Positions 53,790 through 62,081 of a stretch of DNA of 64,000 nt are shown here, piece by piece. The stretch covers positions 30,283-94,282 of the forward strand of contig JANRIH010000021.1 in assembly GCA_033765145.1 (NCBI GenBank), in the 5' to 3' direction. The translations under genes were made by a program, and so were the position numbers. How positions within the stretch are numbered: the stretch's first letter is position 1; every line of letters starts with the position of its first letter. The notes under the pieces are model-generated. The model did no database searches. It was not told the DNA's origin and was given only the letters and a program-made list of their open reading frames with translations. This stretch comes from JAGVSR01 sp033765145. Its GTDB lineage: Bacteria; Pseudomonadota; Alphaproteobacteria; Rhizobiales; Hyphomicrobiaceae.

Positions 53790-54206
53790 ATGACGACCGC
53801 CGCCCTGACTGCCCCCGAAGCCCTGATCTACGCGATGATCACGATCGCGGCCGTCGATCGCACGATCTCGGACGATGAATTGAGCCGGATCGGGTCCATC
53901 GTGAAAGAGTTGCCGTCGTTCAAGTCCTACGATCGCAACTGGCTGACCGACGAAGCCCAGGCCTGTGGGCGCATTCTGTCCAAACCCGACGGTCTCGAGA
54001 AAGTTCTGGGCCTCGTGCGCGACAACCTTCCCGATCACCTGCGCGAGACGGCCTACGTTCTCGCGGCTGAGGTCGCAGCGAGCGACCTCAAGGTCCGTCC
54101 CGAGGAAGTCCGCTGCCTCGAACTACTGGCCGAACGCCTCTCGCTCGACAAGCTCACCTGTGCGGCCTTGGAGCGCGCCGCCAGGGCGCGTCATCAGCGC
54201 GCGTGA
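53790..54206 (+). CDS. TerB-like helical protein
   Basis: A 138-residue protein with the tellurite-resistance TerB/DjlA-type helical fold. APEALIYAMITIAAVDRTISDDELSRIGSIVKELPSF has the metal-binding EF-hand-like acidic loop typical of the family, and ETAYVLAAEVAASDLKVRPEEVRCLELLAERLSLD repeats the pattern. There are no neighbouring ter genes, so tellurite resistance is not implied; single-domain TerB proteins are thought to sit at membranes and bind metals. It is convergent with the hydrolase gene 27 bp away. Confidence 0.8.
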   Translation: MTTAALTAPEALIYAMITIAAVDRTISDDELSRIGSIVKELPSFKSYDRNWLTDEAQACGRILSKPDGLEKVLGLVRDNLPDHLRETAYVLAAEVAASDLKVRPEEVRCLELLAERLSLDKLTCAALERAARARHQRA

Positions 54207-54233
54207 GCCGAATGCGAACGCGCGCCGCGCCGA

Positions 54234-54947
54234 TCAAGTCGCAGGAATCGCATCTATGAACGTCGTAACGTTTCGCGCGACAGTATCGAAGATCGTCAGA
54301 GGGCGGCCCGGCCTCCAGCCGAGATCGTGATCACCGCCCTCGATCCAGGACATCGTTATTCCAGGGGATAGGGTGTAGCCCGCGACGTCGTCACGATCTC
54401 CGAAGGGATCGCGGCTTCCCTGGACGATCAGCAATGGCGTTGCGAGCGCGGCAAGATGTGCCGTTCGCGCGGTTTCCGGTTTGCCCGGCCGATGAAACGG
54501 ATAGCCGAATGCGACCACGCCGTGGATGAGCCCGTCGTGAGAGGCATCGGCGGCCACAAGCGTCGCAATTCGCCCGCCCATGGATTTGCCGCCAGCGACA
54601 AGAATGGCGTCCGGAGGGATCACCTGTCGGACCACTTCGAGCGCCACGCGGTACTCCACTTCGAGGAGCGGAATCTTCGGTGGCGGTCGACGCTTGCCCG
54701 TCGTGCGAGCAGACCGCATGTACGCGAAATCAAACGGCCAGACCGTGATGCCCTGGTCCGCGAGGGCTTGTGCAAGCGCGACGAGAAATGGGCTCGCCGT
54801 TGAGGCCCCCGCGCCGTGGGCGAGCAACAGATGCCGGCCCGCATTGCGCGGACCGATAGGCAAGATGGGTTCCTCGTGCGACGGCACGATCTTAGGTCCG
54901 CTGATCACAGTGCATCCGGCCTTTCTAACGGCAACCTTCTGCGGCAT
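54234..54947 (-). CDS. Alpha/beta hydrolase of the KANL3/Tex30 type
   Basis: A 237-residue hydrolase-fold protein. The entry strand LLLAHGAGASTASPFLVALAQAL supplies the oxyanion hole, the nucleophile elbow is VAGGKSMGGRIATLVA, the acidic residue is in LLIVQGSRDPFGD and the histidine is in WIEGGDHDLGW. The length and the AHGAGA/GGKSMGGR pair are characteristic of bacterial KANL3/Tex30-like proteins, often annotated as dienelactone hydrolases, whose substrates are unknown. The ATG at 54947 was chosen because the upstream frame runs into the divergent mepA. Confidence 0.82.
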   Translation of the reverse strand: MPQKVAVRKAGCTVISGPKIVPSHEEPILPIGPRNAGRHLLLAHGAGASTASPFLVALAQALADQGITVWPFDFAYMRSARTTGKRRPPPKIPLLEVEYRVALEVVRQVIPPDAILVAGGKSMGGRIATLVAADASHDGLIHGVVAFGYPFHRPGKPETARTAHLAALATPLLIVQGSRDPFGDRDDVAGYTLSPGITMSWIEGGDHDLGWRPGRPLTIFDTVARNVTTFIDAIPAT

Positions 54948-55016
54948 TCGAGGCAAAGCCGCAATTTCGCCCCGTGACCCTTGCTTTATGCTAAGCCCCG
55001 TCAGGGAAGGGGATCC

Positions 55017-56399
55017 ATGACGTTGACGAGCGAAAGAGTGCGGCAGGTCGGGGCATGGTTTGTCATGCTCGCGCTGTCGTGCGCGCCGGCAATGGCCGAG
55101 AGCTCTGGCGAAACCGCTGCCGACGAAGGCGCGGCCGCACTGTCGTCCGAGCCCGCGGCCCCCCAGGCCGACACCGTCAATCCATGGCACGATGCCGCCG
55201 CAAAAGCTGCCGCCGCGGCACGGGAGAAGAACGGCGAGTCCCCGCCCACAACGAGCGGCGCCACCTCACCCGGAGAAAATGCGACCGGAGAGAAGGCAGG
55301 CGACAAGGCGGCTGACAAATCGGCGAAACCTACGACCGACGCGGTCCCGGCGAAGAAGATCTTCGGCGCGCAGAAGTCGGCCGCTCCCCTCGAGGCCCGC
55401 GCGATCGGGGGGTATGCGAAGGGCTGCCTCGCCGGTGCCAAGGCGCTCGAAATCGACGGACCCGCCTGGCAAGCGATGCGGCTCTCGCGCAACCGGAACT
55501 GGGGCCATCCGAAACTGATCGCTCTCGTCGAGCGGTTCGCGACCGAGGTGCAGGAAAAGGATGGCTGGCCCGGGCTACTGGTCGGTGACATATCACAGCC
55601 GCGCGGCGGGCCGATGCTGACCGGCCATGCCAGTCATCAGGTCGGTCTCGATGCGGACATCTGGTTCACGCCGATGCCGCGCACGCGCCTGTCGAAAGAG
55701 AAGCGCGAATCTCTGGCCGCGACGTCCATGTTGGCGAGCGACAATCTCTCGGTTAACACCAAGGTCTGGGGCGAAGGCCAGTACAAGATCATCAAGCGCG
55801 CCGCGTCCTATCCCGATGTCGAGCGCGTGCTCGTCCATCCCGCCATCAAGAAAGCGCTGTGCGAGAAAGCCGGCGGCGATGCGCCGTGGCTCGGCAAAGT
55901 GCGACCGATCTGGGGACACTTCTATCACTTCCATATCCGCATGGGCTGCCCGAAGGACAGTCCCGGATGCAAACCGCAGGCGCCGCCGCCGGGAGACAGT
56001 GGATGCACGAAGGAACTCGACGACTGGTTCAAGCTCCTGACCGCGCCGCCGCCGAAGCCGTCGAAGCCCGCAGCGCCCGTCAAGCCGAAGCCGCCGCTGA
56101 CGCTCGCCGATCTGCCCTCTGAATGCCGCACGGTCGTCGCCGCCGGCACCGAACCTGCGTCGGAGCCGTCGGGCGTCGGCGTCCCATCGTCGGCCAACGC
56201 CGATGATCCGGCCGCGGCCGTGAAACCGCCTGCGGCTCCGTCCGCAGCACCGGCCCCGCCGGCCACCAAGACGGGCTCGGTCGCCAAGCCGGACGGAACA
56301 TCGGACAAGTCCGAGAAGCCGCAGAAGCCGCGTACGCCGAAAAAATCGGCGGCGAAGGCCGCCGCCGATCCCGAATATTCCGGCCCGAAGCCGCAATAG
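55017..56399 (+). CDS. mepA: Penicillin-insensitive murein endopeptidase with extended tails
   Basis: A 460-residue secreted D-alanyl-D-alanine endopeptidase of the MepA (M74, LAS) type that cuts peptide cross-links in peptidoglycan. A signal peptide (MLALSCAPAMA end) is followed by about 95 low-complexity Ala/Pro/Lys residues. The catalytic domain has GHASHQVGLDADIW (about 203-216, metal ligands His and Asp) and IWGHFYHFHIRMGCP (about 298-312). A Lys/Pro/Ala-rich C-terminus of about 115 residues follows. E. coli MepA is near 274 residues, so both tails are additions. The ATG at 55017 has GGGAAGGGG ahead. Confidence 0.9.
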   Translation: MTLTSERVRQVGAWFVMLALSCAPAMAESSGETAADEGAAALSSEPAAPQADTVNPWHDAAAKAAAAAREKNGESPPTTSGATSPGENATGEKAGDKAADKSAKPTTDAVPAKKIFGAQKSAAPLEARAIGGYAKGCLAGAKALEIDGPAWQAMRLSRNRNWGHPKLIALVERFATEVQEKDGWPGLLVGDISQPRGGPMLTGHASHQVGLDADIWFTPMPRTRLSKEKRESLAATSMLASDNLSVNTKVWGEGQYKIIKRAASYPDVERVLVHPAIKKALCEKAGGDAPWLGKVRPIWGHFYHFHIRMGCPKDSPGCKPQAPPPGDSGCTKELDDWFKLLTAPPPKPSKPAAPVKPKPPLTLADLPSECRTVVAAGTEPASEPSGVGVPSSANADDPAAAVKPPAAPSAAPAPPATKTGSVAKPDGTSDKSEKPQKPRTPKKSAAKAAADPEYSGPKPQ

Positions 56400-56404
56400 C
56401 CTGC

Positions 56405-57067
56405 CTACTCGGCTGCGGCGACACCCGTCGAAACGCTGCACGCAACCCCGGTCCCGCCAAGACCGCAATATCCATGCGGGACCTTCGCCAGATATTGCTG
56501 GTGGTAGTCCTCCGCGAAATAGAACGTCGGCGCGGATACGATCTCCGTCGTGATCTCGCCGAAGCCAGCCGCCGAGAGCCGCTTCTGGTAGGCATCACGC
56601 GACATGCGGGCGAGGTTCGCCTGCGCGTCCGAGAACGTGTAAACGCCTGAGCGGTATTGCGTGCCGATGTCGTTGCCCTGTCGGTAACCCTGGGTCGGAT
56701 CGTGAGCCTCCCAGAACGTTTTCAGGAGCGTCGCATAGGGGATGATGCGCGGGTCATGGACCACGAGCACGACTTCGTTGTGCCCGGTCTGGCCCGTGCA
56801 GACTTCCTCATACGTTGGGTTCGGCGTGAGCCCGCCAGCGTAACCGACCGCCGAGATCCAAATCCCGTTGCCGAGCTGCCAGAACTTTCGTTCGGCACCC
56901 CAGAAGCAACCCAGGCCGAACATCGCGACCTCGAGGCCGTCCGGATAAGGTCCCTTTAGCGCGCGACCGAAAATGAAGTGCTCGTCCGCCGTCGGGATTG
57001 CGCCCGCGCGGCCCTTGAGCGCGGTCTCGGCCGTGGGCATCGTCACTTTCTTCTTCGAAAACAGCAT
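56405..57067 (-). CDS. msrA: Peptide methionine sulfoxide reductase MsrA
   Basis: Repairs methionine-S-sulfoxide in proteins. The 220-residue protein has the active site GLGCFWGAER (Cys54), the substrate pocket HDPTQGYRQGNDIGTQYRS, and YHQQYLAKVPHGYCGLGGTGVAC with resolving cysteines. The first 45 residues include a non-family leader MLFSKKKVTM. The ATG at 57067 has a strong ribosome-binding site (GGAGG). It is convergent with mepA, with a 5-bp gap, and divergent from the membrane-protein gene at 57380. Confidence 0.94.
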   Translation of the reverse strand: MLFSKKKVTMPTAETALKGRAGAIPTADEHFIFGRALKGPYPDGLEVAMFGLGCFWGAERKFWQLGNGIWISAVGYAGGLTPNPTYEEVCTGQTGHNEVVLVVHDPRIIPYATLLKTFWEAHDPTQGYRQGNDIGTQYRSGVYTFSDAQANLARMSRDAYQKRLSAAGFGEITTEIVSAPTFYFAEDYHQQYLAKVPHGYCGLGGTGVACSVSTGVAAAE

Positions 57068-57379
57068 GATCGCCTCCGGTGGGGCGCTCCGGGCGCCGAT
57101 GTTCTGGCGGCACGACGAGCCGCGGGTCACTTTGGTGCGCAGGATACACATTCGGAGCGCGTGCGGTTTCGCTTCTGAGCCGTGTCGCTCGATCACGGTT
57201 GCGTGCAGCGTTGTCGGCAGCGAAGCTCGATCGCGACGGCAGCCGGCCCCCTGTTGATCCTGTACGGCGTCGTGACCGTAAACGGGGGAGAAAAAACGAG
57301 CGGCGAAGGTCTGAGGTTTGCTGCCCGCGACCCTGGCCCATGGCACGGAACGCCAGCATCGACCCGAAGGAGGGCAGAA
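57068..57379. other. 312-bp intergenic region, msrA and membrane-protein gene
   Basis: The interval between two divergent genes. Open frames here give Arg- and Ala-rich translations with no family resemblance. It presumably carries the two promoters; I could not pick a convincing -35/-10 pair. Confidence 0.35.
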
Positions 57380-58276
57380 ATGCCAGGCGACGCGAGGCAG
57401 TCAAAAGTCGGGATTGATGCCACGAGCCACGCTGTCGAGATGTTTCGGCCCGGTCTCGGACGGTCCGTGCTAATAGCGACCGTTCTGGCCGTCGTAGCCA
57501 TGGTCCCGGCGATCCCGTTCCTCTCGGGACATTTCGGAGCCGACATCGGTTTCGCTGCGGGCTGGCATACGCCCGTGCTGGCCGTCATCTGCGCGGCTCT
57601 GGCATTATTGCTCGCAAATGAACTCAATGACGCTCTTCGCACCCGGGTCGTCCTCGGGTCGTCAGGTGTAGAGGCGAACGTTCCGGCTCAGCCGGCGAGC
57701 GCCGTGCCCTTGCGTTTCCTCGATCGCGCGTTCGCATATGACGATGTCGAAACGATCGATGTGCGGCGCGAAATCCATGGGACGTTTGTCCCCGCGACTG
57801 TCGCCGTCGCACGCGTGACGCTTCGTGACGGTACGATCGTTCCATTGGGTGTGACGGGCGATGTCGATAGCGACGAGGCGTTTCCCGTGCGCAGGATCGC
57901 GGCGGCCATCGCCGAACGCGCTCGTCTCCCATTGATCGACCGGAGCGGACTTTGGCACGTGAAGATCGCGCCGCGCATCGGTGTCGACCCCGGCCGTTGG
58001 CGCTTCGATCGACTGACGGAAGATGCCGTTGCGGCCGTATCGTCACGACAGCGGGCGGTCGCCGTCGCGCTGTCTCTCGGCGTGGCCGCGTTGACGGCAG
58101 CGGCCATCGTCCAGGAAGCATCGGGGGATGCGGCGCGGCGCCCCGACGGCCGGCAGGCCGTCAACACCGGAGACGGCCGGCAGGCCGTGAACACCGGAGA
58201 CGGCCGGCAGGCCGTTAACACCGGAGACGGCCAGCAGGGCGTCAACAGCGGGCCGATCGCGGCCCGCGTCAATTGA
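57380..58276 (+). CDS. Hypothetical membrane protein with a C-terminal nonapeptide repeat
   Basis: A 298-residue protein of unknown function. Two membrane segments lie near the N-terminus (VLIATVLAVVAMVPAIPFLSG and VLAVICAALALLLA) and a third follows near residue 250 (AVALSLGVAALTAAAIV). Between them is a soluble part (VETIDVRREIHGTFVPATVAVARVTLRDGTIVPLGV) that resembles a bacterial PH-like domain without a confident match. The C-terminus carries four repeats of DG(R/Q)QAVN(T/S)G coded by 27-bp units. The ATG at 57380 was chosen because earlier codons are Arg-rich; the gene overlaps the next convergent gene by 8 bp. Confidence 0.6.
   Translation: MPGDARQSKVGIDATSHAVEMFRPGLGRSVLIATVLAVVAMVPAIPFLSGHFGADIGFAAGWHTPVLAVICAALALLLANELNDALRTRVVLGSSGVEANVPAQPASAVPLRFLDRAFAYDDVETIDVRREIHGTFVPATVAVARVTLRDGTIVPLGVTGDVDSDEAFPVRRIAAAIAERARLPLIDRSGLWHVKIAPRIGVDPGRWRFDRLTEDAVAAVSSRQRAVAVALSLGVAALTAAAIVQEASGDAARRPDGRQAVNTGDGRQAVNTGDGRQAVNTGDGQQGVNSGPIAARVN
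58145..58252 (+). repeat. Four 27-bp tandem repeats
   Basis: Units at 58145-58171, 58172-58198, 58199-58225 and 58226-58252. The first three differ at one silent position (C, G, T), and the fourth at several positions. Each encodes DGRQAVNTG (the last DGQQGVNSG). Near-identity at silent sites indicates recent expansion by slippage or unequal exchange. Confidence 0.95.
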
Positions 58277-58589
58277 CGAACACGCGGACCTCTCGCCGAC
58301 GCCGTCCGACGAACCCTGCAGCGATTGCCAGCGCGCCCGTCAATGCGAAGGTCGGCACGCCGAGGACGAGCCATTCGACCGCCGTTCCAAGTCCGAGCGA
58401 ATTCGTCCAGCCGGATTCGAAGCTCTGGCGGGCCGACGCCAGCGTGTTGGGAGATACTTGTCCCCAATGTTCAGCGACGGTTTTGGGCTGAAACGCCGCG
58501 CCGAGTTCCAAGACCGGCGTCAGGTCGCTCGCAAGAGCGATGACCGCGATCAGCGCGAACAGTCCGGAAATGAAGCGTAGGGCAGCCAT
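58269..58589 (-). CDS. Small hypothetical membrane protein
   Basis: A 106-residue protein with two membrane segments, ISGLFALIAVIALASDLTPVLE near the N-terminus and WLVLGVPTFALTGALAIAAGFV near the C-terminus. They are separated by about 50 polar residues including TVAEHWGQVSPNTLASARQSFESG. The end is basic (RRRREVRVFVN). The layout, with PxxLASARQ in the loop, recalls small conserved rhizobial membrane proteins whose function is unknown. Its 3' end overlaps the convergent repeat-bearing gene by 8 bp. Confidence 0.6.
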   Translation of the reverse strand: MAALRFISGLFALIAVIALASDLTPVLELGAAFQPKTVAEHWGQVSPNTLASARQSFESGWTNSLGLGTAVEWLVLGVPTFALTGALAIAAGFVGRRRREVRVFVN

Positions 58590-58811
58590 GATGCCTGTTG
58601 AGGTAGGGTAGCGGATTCAATTATGGAGGCGCCCGGACAAGGACGCTCATGGCGCGACGACCTCATCATCCTAGCACCGCAAACCGGGTGAGGACACCCG
58701 TCCCTAGCTGCGCGCGGCGGGGTGAAAGTCGCCCACAAATACCCCGGCCCCGACCCTTGCGCTGGGATCGGTCTTGGCTATAGTCCCGCGCTTCGCCTGC
58801 CCCGGCGAAAT

Positions 58812-58901
58812 GGAGAGGTGGCCGAGTGGTTTAAGGCGCACGCCTGGAACGCGTGTGTAGGGGAAACTCTACCGTGGGTTCGAATCCCACTCTCTCCGCC
58901 A
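58812..58901 (+). tRNA. tRNA-Ser (anticodon GGA)
   Basis: A 90-nt class II tRNA with acceptor GGAGAGG/TCTCTCC (one G-T pair), D-arm GGCCGAGTGGTTTAAGGC, anticodon stem CACGC/GCGTG around a loop with GGA, a long variable arm and T-arm GGGTTCGAATCCC. The 3' CCA is encoded (58899-58901). It is the likely anchor of the accessory region that follows. Confidence 0.96.
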
Positions 58902-59579
58902 TCCTCGCAAAAATCGGACGGACCAGCGTGGGAATGCGAGCCCGCGGTTTCCGGCCTCGGCCCGATAGCCAAGGAAACGAGGGGGCCAGAGTCCCACGCT
59001 CTTCTCCATTTCGGCAATATCTCCAAACCTTGGGCTTAGGCGAAGGTTCGGACAGGCGCATGATGGCGGTGGACGCAGTCTGGCGCGAACGGGTCTCAAC
59101 TTGCCGGCGCACCGATAACAGGGAATTTTTGCAATTTTCCCGCGCCACTTTGGGTGGTTCGTCCGAAAAGTCGTCGACTTTGCAGTAGGTTAGCTCACAA
59201 ATTCCCGTGAAAAATAACAGGGATTTTGTGCAGCCGTATCAGGGATTTTTTTCAGCGTTTCAGGGAAATCCTGATTGCACTTCACGGTCAGTCATTCGAC
59301 CCCTGAGGGCGGCCGCGAAAGCCTCTAGCGTGTCGCCAGTCACAGCAAATGACATCTGGCCGCTCTATCCCACTGTATTTGAAACACATCTCGTTGGTGG
59401 TGCCCTTTCACATTCCGCGCAGCTGTGCTATTGAAATCGCCGGCCGCCGCTGGATCTACAGCGATCGCGGGGCCCGATAACCCTCAGAACACACGAACGG
59501 AAACCAAGCAGCCGCACCCGCGGCAGCGACGATTGTCGCGTTCGCGGGGGCGGCAGTTCAATCTGTCTGAGGTGTCAAC
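58902..59579. other. 678-bp gap after tRNA-Ser
   Basis: No protein-like frame is visible; open frames overlap the tRNA or give low-quality translations. The segment from about 59100 to 59290 is A+T-rich with spaced CAGGGA repeats. The last 180 bp lead to the GTG start of the methyltransferase. Confidence 0.45.
59119..59273. repeat. Spaced CAGGGA(A)TTTT repeats
   Basis: CAGGGAATTTTT at 59119-59130 forms an imperfect palindrome with the following TTTTCCC. CAGGGATTTT(G/T) recurs at 59218 and 59240, and CAGGGAAATCCTG, itself palindromic, is at 59261. The last three are spaced by 22 and 21 bp, about two turns of the helix. An inverted AATTCCC lies at 59200-59206. Confidence 0.7.
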
Positions 59580-60920
59580 GTGCGTAAGTTAGAAGTCACT
59601 ACACAGCCCCTGTCGAGCCTTCGGCCTTACAGCCGAAACGCCCGCACCCACAGCGCGAAGCAGATCGCTCAGATTGCGGCCAGCATCCGAGCGTTCGGCT
59701 TCAACAATCCAGTCCTGATCGACAAGGATGGCGTCATCATCGCCGGGCACGGCCGAGTGGCAGCTGCGAAGACGCTCGGGCTCGAGACCGTTCCGGTCAT
59801 CCGGCTTGAGCACATGAGCGAGGCCCAAAAGCGCGCCTACATTCTCGCCGATAATAAGTTGGCCGAGAAGGCGGGCTGGGACACCGAGATCCTGGCGATC
59901 GAGCTCCAGAACCTGATGGAGTTCGATCTCGACTTCGACGTCTCGATCACCGGCTTCGACATGCCGGAAATCGACGTCCTGATTGCTGGTCTCGACGCCA
60001 AGCCGTCCAAGCCTGATCCCGCCGATGCGGTACCTGAGGTTGCGGACCGTGCCGTCACACGGCTCGGAGACGTTTGGCGGATCGGACCGCATCGGTTGAT
60101 TTGCGGCGACTCCCTCAACCCGGAAACCTATGAGCAGCTTCTCGATGGCGAGAAGGCGCAGATGGTCTTCACGGATCCGCCTTACAACGTTCCGATCGAG
60201 GGGCACGTCAGCGGCCTCGGCAAGGTCCAGCACCGCGAGTTCGCCATGGCGAGCGGCGAGATGAGTGTTGCCGAGTTCACGGGATTTCTGAGGATCGTGT
60301 TCCAGAACCTCGCCGCAGCGTCAACGAGTGGGTCGATTCACTTTGTGGCCATGGACTGGCGTCACATGACGGAAGTCCTTGAAGCAGGCCAGGGCACCTA
60401 CTCGGAGCTGAAGAACCTGTGCGTCTGGGCGAAGACCAATGGCGGCATGGGGTCCCTCTATCGATCGCAGCATGAGCTGGTCTTTGTCTTCAAGGCCGGG
60501 ACCGGGGCGCACATCAACAACGTCGAGCTCGGCAAGCACGGCCGATACCGGACGAACGTCTGGACTTATGCCGGCGCCAACAGCTTCAGCTCGACCCGGG
60601 ATGACGATCTGGCGATGCATCCGACGGTGAAGCCGGTCGCGATGGTCGCCGACGCGATCCTCGACTGTTCGAAGCGAAAGGACATCGTGCTGGACGCCTT
60701 TGCCGGTTCGGGCACGACGCTGGTCGCCGCCCACCGGACCGGACGGCGCGGCTATGGGATCGAACTCGACCCGCTCTACTGCGACGTCATCCTGCGCCGC
60801 CTGACGAAGCTCACGGGGCTCCAGGCTGAACATTTTGAGACGGGGCGCACGTTTGCCGAACTCAGCGCCGCGATGGCGGCCGAGACGTCCGCGGTCATGT
60901 CAGAGGAGGCGACGCCATGA
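59580..60920 (+). CDS. DNA methyltransferase with N-terminal ParB/Srx domain
   Basis: A 446-residue protein. Residues about 8-130 are a ParB-like domain (LSSLRPYSRNARTHSAKQIAQIAASIRAFGFNNPVLIDKDGVIIAGHGRVAAAKTLG). The methyltransferase follows with motif IV TDPPYN (198-203), then a central variable region, and motif I near the C-terminus (LDAFAGSGTTLVAAHRTGRRGYGIELDPLYC, about 371-402). That order is the beta class of N6-adenine or N4-cytosine methylases. Such ParB-methylases are typical of phages and islands. The GTG at 59580 is the only start near the ParB domain. Its stop overlaps the next gene by 4 bp. Confidence 0.9.
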   Translation: MRKLEVTTQPLSSLRPYSRNARTHSAKQIAQIAASIRAFGFNNPVLIDKDGVIIAGHGRVAAAKTLGLETVPVIRLEHMSEAQKRAYILADNKLAEKAGWDTEILAIELQNLMEFDLDFDVSITGFDMPEIDVLIAGLDAKPSKPDPADAVPEVADRAVTRLGDVWRIGPHRLICGDSLNPETYEQLLDGEKAQMVFTDPPYNVPIEGHVSGLGKVQHREFAMASGEMSVAEFTGFLRIVFQNLAAASTSGSIHFVAMDWRHMTEVLEAGQGTYSELKNLCVWAKTNGGMGSLYRSQHELVFVFKAGTGAHINNVELGKHGRYRTNVWTYAGANSFSSTRDDDLAMHPTVKPVAMVADAILDCSKRKDIVLDAFAGSGTTLVAAHRTGRRGYGIELDPLYCDVILRRLTKLTGLQAEHFETGRTFAELSAAMAAETSAVMSEEATP

Positions 60921-61387
60921 GCCACGATGAGGATCCCTCCAAGCGCCGACCGTATAAGGTCGGCTATGGAAAGCCGCCCGAGGAGCATCAGTTCAAAGCC
61001 AAAGATCGCGACCCGGCGGAGACAAGCCCGCGCCCCCGCAAGCGCCGCAAAGGTGCCGCGGATGATCCGGAACAGGTCAATCTCGCGCCGCTTCTTGCTG
61101 AACCGGTTGCAGTGAGGAAGGGCGGGCGTGTTGAGAAAATGGATCCCTTCGAAGGGATGCTCCGGAAGCAGGTGGAGCGCGCCGTCAAGAACCGCTCGGT
61201 ATCGGCTATCAAGGCCGTTCTGGATGTGGCCGCAGAAGAGGATCTCTTAAAGATTTCACCGCCGGCCGCTGGCGGTGGGGTCGTGCTAGTTCCGCTGAAG
61301 ACTGCCGAGGATATCGCGCGTTACAATGCAATTTTCTACCCGCCTGATGACCACGGCCCCTCAGACCCGGAGGACGACCATGAGTAG
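60917..61387 (+). CDS. DUF5681-like phage-associated protein
   Basis: A 156-residue protein. The N-terminal KRRPYKVGYGKPPEEHQFKAKDRD followed by a basic, Arg/Lys-rich stretch is a degenerate form of the DUF5681 start (GYGxPPxxxQFKxGxSGNPxGRP). The helical C-terminal part (EGMLRKQVERAVKNRSVSAIKAVLDVAAEEDLL) fits the family too. These genes usually precede phage terminases, and a role as DNA-binding packaging helper is assumed rather than shown. The ATG at 60917 overlaps the methyltransferase stop by 4 bp. Confidence 0.7.
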   Translation: MSHDEDPSKRRPYKVGYGKPPEEHQFKAKDRDPAETSPRPRKRRKGAADDPEQVNLAPLLAEPVAVRKGGRVEKMDPFEGMLRKQVERAVKNRSVSAIKAVLDVAAEEDLLKISPPAAGGGVVLVPLKTAEDIARYNAIFYPPDDHGPSDPEDDHE

Positions 61388-61823
61388 CGAAGACGACGAT
61401 GCACCGCTCGCAAGATCCGTCGGCACCAGGAGCGAACCAAAGGCGGCGGACAACGGCGAGGACGCCGTCGGCTACAAACGTCCGCCGAAGATGTACCGGT
61501 ATCGGAACGGGCAGTCCGGTAATCCCCGTGGCCGACCGAGAAAGGACCGGAGTCGCGCTCGGACCGTGCGCCGCGTCTTGTTGGAGAAGCGCAAAGTTGA
61601 TCTTACGGGAACCGGCCGACCGCTCCAATGGACGACCCTCGAAATCGTTGTCATACAACTGCGCCGAGTTGCACTAGAGGGCGACACACGGGCGTTCAAA
61701 ATGTACAAGGCATTCGAGGCCCGTTACGGCGAGCAAGACACGAAGAGCAAGGGCGGAGTCGTTGTGATCCCGTATGTCGACTCGCTCGAAACCTGGATCG
61801 AGCTTTTTGGGGCGAAGGATTAG
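61380..61823 (+). CDS. DUF5681 domain protein
   Basis: A 147-residue protein with the intact DUF5681 signature YRYRNGQSGNPRGRPRKDRS near residues 40-60. It continues into VRRVLLEKRKVDLTGTGRPLQWTTLEIVVIQLRRVALEGDTRAFKMYKAFEARYG, the helical portion of the family. It is a second, more conserved DUF5681-type gene and overlaps the preceding stop by 8 bp, so the three genes from 59580 form one unit. A large terminase gene does not follow within the window. Confidence 0.85.
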   Translation: MSSEDDDAPLARSVGTRSEPKAADNGEDAVGYKRPPKMYRYRNGQSGNPRGRPRKDRSRARTVRRVLLEKRKVDLTGTGRPLQWTTLEIVVIQLRRVALEGDTRAFKMYKAFEARYGEQDTKSKGGVVVIPYVDSLETWIELFGAKD

Positions 61824-62081
61824 TGTCTAGCTCCGGATGCGCGTGCGGCTGTTGTGCGAAGAAGCCTTTCCTGCCGCGCCAGAAAGCTTGAGGGGAACTA
61901 CCTCTAAACATTCAAGCGTCTGGAATCAGTGGCCGACCGAGCTCCTTAGCGGTCTTTTCGACTCACCCGCCAATCGAGCTCTTGTCGCAGCGCTTCAAAA
62001 GCGCCAGCCCCTTTCAGGCTACTTGGCAAGCCTCCCTAGCCGAATGAGCGGCCGGCCGGTGACTGCAATTACATTGAAACC

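Noticed and set aside
58981..59015. Possible second copy of the tRNA-Ser 3' end (TCCCACGCTCTTCTCC)
   Set aside because: The likeness to the tRNA 3' end needs gaps and stops before CCA, so it is not good enough to call an attachment repeat.
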